A stretch of DNA of 17,164 nucleotides, from the NCBI GenBank assembly GCA_946479405.1, contig CAMLGD010000051.1, forward strand, positions 1-17,164. The letters are read 5' to 3'. A program made the position numbers and the translations under genes. Shown here one piece after another: positions 8,224 to 15,288 of the stretch; within the stretch, counting starts at the first letter, position 1, and every line of letters starts with the position of its first letter. The DNA comes from an uncultured Vogesella sp. (GTDB lineage: Bacteria > Pseudomonadota > Gammaproteobacteria > Burkholderiales > Chromobacteriaceae). The notes beneath the pieces were generated by a model. That model was given only the letters and a program-made list of their open reading frames with translations, was not told the origin of the DNA and did not search any database.

Positions 8224-9519
8224 TCACATTCCTCCGGCGCTAACGGCCTCGCCCACCACGCGCACTTCGCGTTGCGGGTAGGGAATGTCGATGCCGTGCT
8301 CGCCAAACAGCTGCCAGATGCGCAGATTGATGTCAGAACGCAGGCTCAGCATGCCGTTTTCAGGGTCCAGCACCCAGATGCCCAGTTCCAGATTAATGCC
8401 GGAATCGGCAAACGCCACCACAAACGACGCCGGCCCCGGGTCCTGCTTCACGCGCGGATGTTCCGCCGCCTGCCGCAGCAGCTCCAGCGCACGTGGCAGG
8501 TCGGTGCCATAGGCCACCTGTACCGGCAGGCTGATCCACAGCGCCTTGTCGGAATACGACTGGTTGACCACGGTGCTGGCGATCAAGGTGTCGTTAGGCA
8601 CCAGCGCCTCGGAACCATCGGCGGTTTTCAGCACCACGTAGCGCGAGGTGATCTTGCTGACGTAGCCGGTGCGGTTTTCCACCATCAGGCGGTCGCCGAT
8701 ACGGATGGATCGTTCCAGCAGGATGATGAAGCCAGACACGTAGTTGCTGGCAATTTTCTGCAGACCAAAACCCAGCCCCACGCCCAGCGCGCCGCCGAAT
8801 ACCGACAGCACCGTCAGGTCGATGCCGACGATGGGCAGCGCCACCAGCACCGCCACCACGATCAGCAGCGTGCGCGACAGCTTGCTGAACACCAGCCGCA
8901 GGTTAAGGTCGACCTCGGTCAGCCGCATCACCCGCGCCTCGATGAGCTTGCTCACCCACATCGCAGCCACCATGATCACCGACACCCACACCAGCGCCGA
9001 CAGGATCATCAGCAGGTTGATCTGGTTCTTGCCGACACGGAAGCTGATGGATTCCAGCCAGTCCAGCACCACCACATCGACGCCGGTGGCCCAGCTGACA
9101 AAGCCCAGCCACAGCAGCATGGCGACAAAGTGCTCGCTACTGCGCTCGAAGCGGCCAGTGGGCAGCGCGTGCCGTACCACGGCCGTCAGCACGCGGATCA
9201 GCGACAGCCAGAACAGCAACATGGCGATCACCACCAGCAGCTGCGATTTGCCGTGCATCATCACATGCCAGCCCAGGCCGGCCAGCTGGGTCAGCAGCTG
9301 TGCGGACAGCGGAAACACCAGCCGGTAGCCCAGGTATTTGCCAAACGACCAGTGGCCGTCGGGTGCGGCCACAAACCAGCGCGCATAGATACGGCGCGAC
9401 AGCACGTAGGCCAGCACCACACAGACGGCGGCAATGCCCAGCTCCAGCCAGCCGGTGGGCCCCTGCAGTGCGTCCATCAGGCGATCAAAGGTCAACGGTT
9501 GGGTACCGTGCTCCAGCAT
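8224..9519 (-). CDS. MscS-family mechanosensitive ion channel
   Basis: This 431-residue inner-membrane channel opens under membrane tension to release solutes on hypo-osmotic shock. About five hydrophobic segments (near 23-42, 66-88, 92-116, 130-153 and 166-190) precede the conserved MscS core: one helix at about 215-236, then the Gly/Ala-rich pore helix at about 238-268 (FGGALGVGLGFGLQ), then the beta domain beginning RSIRIGDRLMV with the family pattern GYVSKITSRYVVLKT and ALVPNDTLI. It is longer than E. coli MscS (286 residues) because of the extra N-terminal helices, as in YbdG/YnaI-like members. AAGGAG stands 5 nt before the ATG. It starts 21 nt after lolD and ends 1 nt before the response regulator, so it is probably part of the Lol operon. 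Confidence 0.92.
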   Translation of the reverse strand: MLEHGTQPLTFDRLMDALQGPTGWLELGIAAVCVVLAYVLSRRIYARWFVAAPDGHWSFGKYLGYRLVFPLSAQLLTQLAGLGWHVMMHGKSQLLVVIAMLLFWLSLIRVLTAVVRHALPTGRFERSSEHFVAMLLWLGFVSWATGVDVVVLDWLESISFRVGKNQINLLMILSALVWVSVIMVAAMWVSKLIEARVMRLTEVDLNLRLVFSKLSRTLLIVVAVLVALPIVGIDLTVLSVFGGALGVGLGFGLQKIASNYVSGFIILLERSIRIGDRLMVENRTGYVSKITSRYVVLKTADGSEALVPNDTLIASTVVNQSYSDKALWISLPVQVAYGTDLPRALELLRQAAEHPRVKQDPGPASFVVAFADSGINLELGIWVLDPENGMLSLRSDINLRIWQLFGEHGIDIPYPQREVRVVGEAVSAGGM

Positions 9520-9540
9520 GCATGCTCCTTGTCAGGCAAT

Positions 9541-10224
9541 TCAATGACTTTCGGCCAGCCCGTCCGGCCCCAGCGTCAGCACGCGGCCAACCTTGCTGGC
9601 CAGTTCATGGTCATGGGTAACGATGATCAGGCTGGTGCCCAGCGTGGTGTTCAGCTCCAGCATCAGCTGGAATACTGCGTCGGCATTGCCGCGGTCCAGG
9701 TTGCCGGTGGGCTCGTCCGCCAGCAGGCAATCCGGACGCGTCACCAGCGCACGGGCGATGGCGGCACGCTGGCGTTCGCCGCCGGACAGCTCGCCCGGCT
9801 TGTGCTGCAAGCGCGCGCCCAACCCGACCTGCTGCAGCATGGTAGTGGCCTGCGCTGCGGCTTCAAGCCGTGGCAGGCGGCGGATCAGCAACGGCATCAT
9901 CACGTTTTCCAGCGCGGTGAATTCCGGCAGCAGGTGATGAAACTGGTAGACGAAGCCCAGGTGCCGGTTGCGCAGCACGCCCAGCGCCTTCTCGCCCATG
10001 CCGGCCAGCGGCTGCCCCATCAGGCGGACATCGCCGCTGCTGGGGGTATCCAGCCCGCCCAGCAGGTGCAGCAGTGTGCTCTTGCCGCTGCCGGAGGCAC
10101 CGACAATCGCCAGCCGCTCGCCGCGGCCAACGTTGAGATCGATGCCGCGCAGCACTTCCACATCCAGCTCGCCTTCGCGGTAACGCCGCGACAGCTGGCG
10201 ACAGGACAATACCTCATCATTCAT
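9541..10224 (-). CDS. lolD: Lipoprotein-releasing ABC transporter, ATP-binding subunit LolD
   Basis: This 227-residue ATPase powers the inner-membrane complex that hands mature outer-membrane lipoproteins to the carrier LolA. It has all ABC motifs: Walker [10 protein letters not shown] (42-50), Q-loop Gln94, signature LSGGE (146-150), Walker B CLLADE (166-171) with EPTGNLD, and the switch His204. [19 protein letters not shown] at about 91-109 is strongly characteristic of LolD. The length is standard. Its start overlaps the end of the permease gene by 8 nt, fixing it as the cognate ATPase and indicating coupled translation. Confidence 0.95.
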   Translation of the reverse strand: MNDEVLSCRQLSRRYREGELDVEVLRGIDLNVGRGERLAIVGASGSGKSTLLHLLGGLDTPSSGDVRLMGQPLAGMGEKALGVLRNRHLGFVYQFHHLLPEFTALENVMMPLLIRRLPRLEAAAQATTMLQQVGLGARLQHKPGELSGGERQRAAIARALVTRPDCLLADEPTGNLDRGNADAVFQLMLELNTTLGTSLIIVTHDHELASKVGRVLTLGPDGLAESH

Positions 10225-11473
10225 AGCGCAATGCCTCCGCCGGGCGGGTGCGCGCCGCGCGCCAACTGGGGTACAGCGTGGCCAGCAGCGACAGTAACAG
10301 GGAAATCACCGCAATGGTGGTGACATCGGCCGGCAGCACTTCCACCGGCAGGAAATCGATCATGTACACGTCGCTGGACAACAGTCGTGCGCCGATGATC
10401 CGCTCAATGGTCTGCTGCACCGTGCCCAGATTGAAAGCCAGCAGCAGACCGCCAGCGACCCCGGCCAGCGTGCCCATCACCCCGGCCACCGAGCCCTGGA
10501 TCACGAAGATTTTCATGATGCTGGCCGGACTGGCGCCCAGCGTGCGCAGAATGGCGATGTCGGCCTGCTTGTCGGTCACCACCATCACCAGCGTCGACAC
10601 CAGATTGAAGGCTGCCACCGCTACGATCAGTGTCAGGATGATGAACATCATGCGCTTTTCGATCTGCACCGCACGGAAGTAGTTGGCGTTCATGTCGGTC
10701 CAGTCGGTGGCCACCTGGTTGGCTGCCAGCTGACTGGCCAGTGTCGCCTTGAGCTGCGGTGCCAGCATCGGGTCATCCAGCTTCAGGCGCACACCGGACA
10801 CATCCTGCCCCAGACGGAACAGCACCTGCGCATCGCGCAACGACACCATTGCCAGCGTGGCGTCGTACTCGAACATGCCGGCCTTGAAGATGCCGCTGAC
10901 GGTGAACTGCTTCAGCCGCGGCATCATGCCGGCCGGGGTGACATTGCCCTGCGGGGTGATCAGCGTGACCTTGTCGCCGACTTCCACCCCCAGCGCGCGC
11001 GCCAGCTCCACTCCCAGCACGATGTTGAAGCCACCGGGCTGCAGCGACTCCAGCTTGCCGCGCAGCATCTGCTTGCCCAGCGTCACCACCTTGCCTTCAG
11101 CGGCGGGATCAATGCCGCGCACCAGCGTGCCGCGCACATTGCCACCACTGGACAACAAGCCCTGGGCACTGACATAGGGTGCCGCTGCCACCACGTGCGG
11201 TTGATGCGCCAGCGTGGCGACCAACGGTTGCCAGCCGCCAATGCGGCCGTCGTAGCTGGAAACTTCCAGATGCGACACCACCGACAACATGCGGCCACGG
11301 ATTTCCTGCTGGAAACCGTTCATCACCGACAGCACCACGATCAGCGCAGCCACGCCCAGTGCGATACCAATCACCGACAGCAGGGAAATGAACGAGATAA
11401 AGCCGTTACGACGGCGCGCGCGCAAATAGCGCAGGCCGATGAAAGCCTCGAAATTGAAGGGCATGGGCAGCAT
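10217..11473 (-). CDS. lolC: Lipoprotein-releasing ABC transporter, permease subunit (LolC/LolF type)
   Basis: This 418-residue inner-membrane permease extracts lipoproteins for transfer to LolA. It has the MacB/FtsX-like layout: TM1 at about 25-51 ([20 protein letters not shown]), a periplasmic domain of about 220 residues, and TM2-TM4 at about 276-300, 322-348 and 386-402. The region near residues 174-190 ([17 protein letters not shown]) resembles the LolC hook that recruits LolA. The ATG at 11473 shares its G-adjacent base with the preceding stop in TGATG, favouring this start over the ATG at 11464. Only one permease gene accompanies lolD, so it may work as a homodimer of LolF type rather than a LolC/LolE heterodimer. 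Confidence 0.93.
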   Translation of the reverse strand: MLPMPFNFEAFIGLRYLRARRRNGFISFISLLSVIGIALGVAALIVVLSVMNGFQQEIRGRMLSVVSHLEVSSYDGRIGGWQPLVATLAHQPHVVAAAPYVSAQGLLSSGGNVRGTLVRGIDPAAEGKVVTLGKQMLRGKLESLQPGGFNIVLGVELARALGVEVGDKVTLITPQGNVTPAGMMPRLKQFTVSGIFKAGMFEYDATLAMVSLRDAQVLFRLGQDVSGVRLKLDDPMLAPQLKATLASQLAANQVATDWTDMNANYFRAVQIEKRMMFIILTLIVAVAAFNLVSTLVMVVTDKQADIAILRTLGASPASIMKIFVIQGSVAGVMGTLAGVAGGLLLAFNLGTVQQTIERIIGARLLSSDVYMIDFLPVEVLPADVTTIAVISLLLSLLATLYPSWRAARTRPAEALRYE

Positions 11474-11685
11474 CAGCCTTGGTAGGGGTTTTCCAGCCGC
11501 TGCATCAGCGACACCAGGAAATCGCGCACCTGCTGTTCGTCACACCCCATCAGTAGGGCATCTTCAAATGCGTCCTGCGCCACCTGCGCCAGTTCTTCCA
11601 TATTTTCAGTCATCACCTTCACCTTCTCGGTGCAGGAGACCACGCTGCCATCGCTGGCGTGCCAGATCGGCAATTCCAGATTCAT
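11473..11685 (-). CDS. Small protein of unknown function, translationally coupled to lolC
   Basis: This 70-residue acidic protein has no signal peptide or membrane segment. The N-terminal third (ELPIWHASDGSVVSCTEKV) looks like a short beta unit, and the rest is predicted to be helical (ENMEELAQVAQDAFEDALL, then EQQVRDFLVSLMQRLENPY). I do not recognise a named family, though the composition and the fixed place before the Lol genes suggest a conserved betaproteobacterial protein. Evidence that it is expressed: AAGGTG just ahead of the ATG, and a TGATG junction with the lolC start, which is typical of translational coupling. It is the first gene of the run that continues through lolC, lolD, mscS, the regulator and nudB. 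Confidence 0.75.
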   Translation of the reverse strand: MNLELPIWHASDGSVVSCTEKVKVMTENMEELAQVAQDAFEDALLMGCDEQQVRDFLVSLMQRLENPYQG

Positions 11686-11704
11686 GCTTCACCTTGCAAA
11701 TGTC

Positions 11705-11726
11705 GATGCCCGCGACAGCGGGCATC
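11705..11726 (-). terminator. Hairpin between the NlpC/P60 gene and the lol operon
   Basis: A perfect 9-bp stem GATGCCCGC/GCGGGCATC encloses a 4-nt loop. On the minus strand it lies 48 nt after the peptidase stop and 20 nt before the start codon of the 70-residue gene. The sequence after it on that strand (GACATTTGC) has only a short T run, so termination may be partial; it may instead act in the leader of the lol operon. Confidence 0.5.
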
Positions 11727-11773
11727 CGGTCTGATTCTCGCCCCCGTGGCCAGGCGGCCGGGAGGGGCGGCCA

Positions 11774-12538
11774 TCAATTACTGCGCTTGCGCAGCGGCCG
11801 CTTTTTCTTGCTCACCGGCTCACTGCTCTTGCTACGCGACTTCTTGCTGCTGACCGCCTCGCTCTTGCTGCCACGGGTCTTGCCCTTGGCACTGCGCTTG
11901 TCCGCCTTGTCGCCAGCCTTGCTCACGGCTTTGCTACTGGCCTTGGCTGGTGTCGCGCTAGTTTGGCGCTTGCTTACCACTACCGGCGCCTCGGCGTTGT
12001 CGGCCGCTGCAAGCTGCGTGCCACGCGCCACCCGGCGCGCGCCATTGTAGCGGCTGACCCAGTAGCTCTGACTCATATTGGCCACTTCAACGTTCTTGCC
12101 GGTGCGGGGCGAGTGGATGAACTTGTTGTTACCCAGAAAAATGCCCACGTGCGAATAACGGAAGCCACGGGTGTTGAAGAAGACCAGATCCCCCGGCTTG
12201 AGTTCATCCTGCGCCACTTCGCGGCCAACCTGGGCCATGCCGGCAGCGGTACGCGGCAGGTTCACGTGCAGGGACTTCTTGAATACGTACTGGATAAAGC
12301 CGGAGCAGTCCAAGCCGGTTTCCGGGTTGCTACCGCCAAAACGGTAGGCTACCCCCAGCAGACTCATTGCCTGCAACAGCAAATCGCCCGCAGCTTCTTC
12401 GCCCGGGTTGGAAAAGCGGGCGATGGGATCGGTGTTTTCATCGGCGGTGCGGCTGTCTGCGCTTTTATCCGGCGCAGCATGGGCCAGTGCCACGCAAGCA
12501 ACCAGCACACCGGCCAGCAAGTAATGATGAAATTTCAT
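11774..12538 (-). CDS. Secreted NlpC/P60 (C40) peptidoglycan endopeptidase with a basic C-terminal tail
   Basis: This 254-residue cell-wall hydrolase probably cuts peptide stems of peptidoglycan in the periplasm. A Sec signal peptide covers residues 1-21 (hydrophobic LLAGVLVACVALAHA, cleavage after AHA). The NlpC/P60 domain spans about 50-170 and has the catalytic Cys78 in LDCSGF, His130 in YSHVGIFLG and His142 in KFIHSPRTG. About 64 residues follow that are rich in Lys, Arg, Ser and Ala (22 basic against 4 acidic in 191-254), with no detectable fold. Such a tail is not part of the usual family and could bind acidic wall polymers or lipopolysaccharide. The ATG start gives the signal peptide directly, but no clear Shine-Dalgarno is seen. 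It is transcribed away from the AarF-like gene. Confidence 0.9.
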   Translation of the reverse strand: MKFHHYLLAGVLVACVALAHAAPDKSADSRTADENTDPIARFSNPGEEAAGDLLLQAMSLLGVAYRFGGSNPETGLDCSGFIQYVFKKSLHVNLPRTAAGMAQVGREVAQDELKPGDLVFFNTRGFRYSHVGIFLGNNKFIHSPRTGKNVEVANMSQSYWVSRYNGARRVARGTQLAAADNAEAPVVVSKRQTSATPAKASSKAVSKAGDKADKRSAKGKTRGSKSEAVSSKKSRSKSSEPVSKKKRPLRKRSN

Positions 12539-12787
12539 AGCTTATAAGGACAAGCTTCCGCACGGCCGGTTCGAGGGCTGCCACAATTCCGGTGCACGGG
12601 GGCTGGCTGATTTTGAACAAAACGACCAGCACAATACCATCTCGTGCCGTGACGACCAAGCTGCAATCACACCGGCGGCGAGCCACGCTGGCGCGCGCTA
12701 TTGTGAAGCCGCGGCGAATCTTCGATACTTGTTTGCCATTTTTTGCCACCCCCGCGCCGTCAGGTGCCTGCCCAGATCGGTTCTGCC
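12539..12787. other. Divergent intergenic region between the peptidase and AarF-like genes
   Basis: This region must hold promoters for both divergent genes. On the plus strand I can propose one promoter (12701-12729, listed separately). On the minus strand no convincing -35/-10 pair stands upstream of the peptidase; a TATAAG lies only a few bases before its start codon. No small gene is supportable here. Confidence 0.4.
12701..12729 (+). promoter_or_regulatory. Candidate sigma-70 promoter of the AarF-like gene
   Basis: TTGTGA (12701-12706) and GATACT (12724-12729) are separated by 17 nt, each matching four of six consensus bases. The predicted start site near 12736 would give a leader of about 50 nt before the ATG at 12788. 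Confidence 0.3.
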
Positions 12788-14470
12788 ATGCTCAGAGAAA
12801 CGCTGATAGCCATGCGTGACCTGCCCCGCCTGAAGGAAATCAGCGGCATTCTGTTTCGTCACGGTCTGGGCGAGTTCGCACAGCGGCTGCGGCTACCACG
12901 CGCGGTGGAAAAAGCCGGCCAATGGCTGAATATCCCGTTTCCCGATCCGGCCAACGCCATCCCGACCCCCATCCGTCTGCGCAAGGCATTCGAGGAACTG
13001 GGGCCGACCTTCATCAAACTCGGGCAGATCCTGTCCACCCGCGTCGACATGTTCGGCCCGGAGTGGATTGTCGAATTCGAAAAACTACAGAGCACCGTAC
13101 CGCCGATTCCCGATGACCAGCTGGCCGCCACGCTGAAGCAGGCGCTAGGCGCAGCGCCTGAAGACATCTTTGCCGAGTTCGATCACACGCCGATCGGCTC
13201 CGCCTCCATCGCCCAGGTGCACCGCGCGGTGCTGAAGGATGGCACCGTGGTAGCGGTGAAGCTGCGCCGTCCCGGTATCGTGGAAAAAGTGGATGCCGAT
13301 CTGCGCATCCTGGAACACCTTGCGCATTTGATCGAGCTGGAGTTTCCCGACGCACGCCGCTTCCAGCCATCCGAGATCGTGGTGCAGTTTGCCCGCTCGC
13401 TGCGCCGGGAGCTGGACCTGGCGGTAGAAGCGCGCAATATGGAACGCTTTGCCAAGGATTTCACCGGCGACGCGCACGTGCGCGTACCACGCGTACACTG
13501 GGACTACACCAGGCCGGCGGTCAACGTGCAGGATTTCGTCGACGGGCTACCGGCCACCCCGGTAGAGGCGCTGGCCGCTGCCGGACTCACCCCGCCGCTG
13601 CTGGCCAAACGCGGCGCCGACGCCGTGCTAAAAATGATCCTGCTCAACGGCTTCTTCCATGCCGATCCACACCCGGGCAATGTGTTTTTCCTGCCGGACA
13701 ACATCATCGCCTTCATCGACTTCGGCATGGTTGGCCGCCTGTCGCACAAGCGGCGGGACGAGATCGTCGACCTGCTGGCGGCGCTGTCGGAACGCGATGA
13801 GCGCGGGATGATGAACGTGCTGCTGGAATGGACCGGCAGCACGCCGGTGGACGAGGAGCAGTTTGCCGAGGACATTGGCGAGATGCTGTTCCAGTACGAC
13901 CATGTGCCGCTGAAAAACCTCAATATGTCGCAGCTGATCAACGACATCATGGGTTTGATCCGTGACCACGGCATCGTGCTGCCACCGGACATGGCCATGC
14001 TGTTCAAGGCGCTGCTGACGCTGGAAGGACTGGGCCGCCAGCTGGACCCGGACTTCCAGCTGGTGGAACACCTGGCACCGTTTGTGCGCCAGCTGATTCT
14101 GGCACGCTACGATCCGCGTAACTTCCTGATGCGCAGCAAGCAAACACTGCGTGAAGGCTTTGCCATGATTTCCGACCTGCCGCGCGACATCATCCGCATC
14201 GGCAAAGACATCCGCCACGGCAAGTTCCGCATCAACCTCGACCTCAAGCGGCTGGAGCAGTTCGGCCACCAGCTGGACAAGAGCGTCAACCGCCTGACCA
14301 TGGGCATTGTCACCGGCTGCCTGATCATCGGCTCCTCCATCGTGATGACGGTGAAAGGCGGCCCCACCCTGTTCGGCCTGCCGTTTTTCGGCTTCCTCGG
14401 CTTCATGGCGGCGTTCTTCAACAGCATGTGGCTGATCTGGTCGATCTGGCGCGCAGGCAAGAATATATAA
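12788..14470 (+). CDS. ABC1/AarF/UbiB-family atypical kinase-like membrane protein
   Basis: This 560-residue protein kinase-like ATPase belongs to the family of UbiB, which supports ubiquinone synthesis, and related AarF proteins of unclear target. Marks in order are the KxGQ motif (Lys77 to Gln80 in FIKLGQILSTR) with the preceding ELGPTF, an Ala-rich nucleotide loop IGSASIAQVH (136-145), Lys158 in VAVKLRRPG, the catalytic-loop equivalent HADPHPGN (291-298), and the DFG equivalent IDFGM with Asp311. Two C-terminal TM segments (about 505-525 and 530-555) anchor it. I chose the ATG at 12788 because it begins the helical N-terminus; the frame is open to 12743 and an ATG at 12812 is an alternative, and none has a strong Shine-Dalgarno. 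No ubiE or ubiJ adjoins it, and the sequence resembles general AarF proteins more than E. coli UbiB, so I leave the symbol blank. Confidence 0.9.
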   Translation: MLRETLIAMRDLPRLKEISGILFRHGLGEFAQRLRLPRAVEKAGQWLNIPFPDPANAIPTPIRLRKAFEELGPTFIKLGQILSTRVDMFGPEWIVEFEKLQSTVPPIPDDQLAATLKQALGAAPEDIFAEFDHTPIGSASIAQVHRAVLKDGTVVAVKLRRPGIVEKVDADLRILEHLAHLIELEFPDARRFQPSEIVVQFARSLRRELDLAVEARNMERFAKDFTGDAHVRVPRVHWDYTRPAVNVQDFVDGLPATPVEALAAAGLTPPLLAKRGADAVLKMILLNGFFHADPHPGNVFFLPDNIIAFIDFGMVGRLSHKRRDEIVDLLAALSERDERGMMNVLLEWTGSTPVDEEQFAEDIGEMLFQYDHVPLKNLNMSQLINDIMGLIRDHGIVLPPDMAMLFKALLTLEGLGRQLDPDFQLVEHLAPFVRQLILARYDPRNFLMRSKQTLREGFAMISDLPRDIIRIGKDIRHGKFRINLDLKRLEQFGHQLDKSVNRLTMGIVTGCLIIGSSIVMTVKGGPTLFGLPFFGFLGFMAAFFNSMWLIWSIWRAGKNI

Positions 14471-14693
14471 GCGTGGAGCCGGGCAGGTGGCATGGCTACG
14501 CCTGCAGATCATCAGCAAGCCAAGCCCGCCCCCGCATTACATCCTGCAAACACTAGTCGCCCCGGTCCGGTGCCGCATTGCCACCGCCACTGTTGCGTCG
14601 GCGCTTCTGGCGCAACATATTAATGCGAATAATTCTTGATTAGATTTAAGCATCTGACTACCATGCAGTCATTCATCTCGTCAGGACAACACC
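14471..14693. other. Intergenic region upstream of the DUF2325 gene
   Basis: These 223 nt have no gene. The first part is GC-rich and shows no clear terminator for the AarF-like gene. An imperfect dyad GTTGCG/CGCAAC (14592-14597 with 14611-14616) and then an AT-rich stretch containing the Fur-box-like sequence precede the DUF2325 start. A weak promoter candidate, TTGCGT (14593-14598) with CATATT (14616-14621) at 17-nt spacing, would place the Fur-box-like sequence at the start site. Confidence 0.45.
14622..14641 (+). promoter_or_regulatory. Probable Fur box upstream of the DUF2325 gene
   Basis: AATGCGAATAATTCTTGATT matches 16 of 20 positions of a typical proteobacterial Fur-site form (AATGAGAATAATTCTCATTT) and is centred on the perfect dyad GAATAATTC. 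It stands 52 nt before the DUF2325 start codon in an otherwise GC-rich background, where repression by iron-loaded Fur would be effective. Confidence 0.6.
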
Positions 14694-15041
14694 ATGAATG
14701 CAATGCTGGTCGGCGCCGATACCCTGGGCAATATCCCGGGCGTACTCGATTCTTTCGGCATCAACATCCACAAGCACCTGAGCGGCCGTAACAGCTCGCA
14801 CCAGCGCAAGCTGGACCGTCTGCCCGCCGGCACCGAGCTGTTGATCCTGTTCACCGATTTTCTGGGCCATAACGTGATGAAGCACTTTCGCGAGCTGGCC
14901 AACGAGGAGAAGGTAAAGTTCATCGCCTGCCGCCGCTCGGTGTGTTCGCTGAAACAATCACTGGAATGCGTGGGCTTTGCCGAGCGCTGCGCCAGCTGTC
15001 CCAATGCCTGCGCCGCACGGCAGGGCAAGCGCAAGCACTAG
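14694..15041 (+). CDS. DUF2325 domain-containing cysteine-rich protein
   Basis: This 115-residue cytoplasmic protein has the DUF2325 pattern: a first strand and turn AMLVGADTLGNIPGVL, the IHKHLSGR segment near 25-32, LLILFTDFLGHNVMKHF near 49-65, and KFIACRRS near 75-82. Its C-terminus carries six cysteines within 28 residues (Cys79, 84, 92, 99, 102 and 106), suggesting a metal or iron-sulphur site; this is inference. The function of the family is not established. The start is supported by AGGA 7 nt before the ATG. A Fur-box-like sequence upstream suggests iron-repressed expression. It is probably monocistronic and converges on the anti-sigma gene, with a hairpin between them. Confidence 0.85.
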   Translation: MNAMLVGADTLGNIPGVLDSFGINIHKHLSGRNSSHQRKLDRLPAGTELLILFTDFLGHNVMKHFRELANEEKVKFIACRRSVCSLKQSLECVGFAERCASCPNACAARQGKRKH

Positions 15042-15065
15042 CACTTGCAGCTGCCACACAAACGA

Positions 15066-15093
15066 CAAGGGCAAGCCGAATGGCTTGTCCTTG
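15066..15093. terminator. Hairpin between convergent DUF2325 and anti-sigma genes
   Basis: A 12-bp stem (15066-15077 with 15082-15093, one G-T pair) with loop GAAT lies between the two convergent stop codons. On the minus strand it is followed by TCGTTTGTG, a modest T-rich run, so it best serves the radA-sigma-anti-sigma unit; on the plus strand no T tract follows. Confidence 0.55.
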
Positions 15094-15114
15094 CTACTGC
15101 GGCCAACCTTGCCG

Positions 15115-15288
15115 CTAGCGCTGCCGCCCCTGCCGTATCCCCAGACGCAGTTGCTGCATCTGCTGGCGAAAATGGCGGCAATTGCGGCACAGCAGCAGGT
15201 GCATCGATAGCTGCAGCTGCTCCGCCCGGCTCAACGGCCGGTCCATGGCTTCGGAAATCAGGCGGCTGGCCTGCCGGCAATTCATCAT
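15115..15288 (-). CDS. Zinc-binding anti-sigma factor (zf-HC2 type), short soluble form
   Basis: This 57-residue protein has the ZAS zinc motif: Cys4 near the start, then His30-x3-Cys34-x2-Cys37 in HLLLCRNC. There is no membrane segment; the C-terminus is short and basic. Such proteins hold their ECF sigma factor inactive, often releasing it on a redox or metal signal. The start at 15288 overlaps the sigma stop in ATGA and is preceded by GGGAGG; the next ATG at 15285 is nearly as good and would give 56 residues. The frame is open to 15324 inside the sigma gene, which is not used here. Immediate coupling to the sigma gene confirms the pairing. Confidence 0.85.
   Translation of the reverse strand: MMNCRQASRLISEAMDRPLSRAEQLQLSMHLLLCRNCRHFRQQMQQLRLGIRQGRQR

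Noticed and set aside
8223..8306. 28-codon N-terminal extension of the FixJ-type regulator
   Set aside because: It runs through the end of the MscS gene, while an ATG with GGAGG 8 nt upstream begins exactly at the receiver domain.
8221..10323. A 700-codon plus-strand open frame opposite mscS and lolD
   Set aside because: It lies antisense to two well-supported genes, has His/Gln-rich low-complexity translation with no recognisable domain, and arises from high GC codon use on the other strand.
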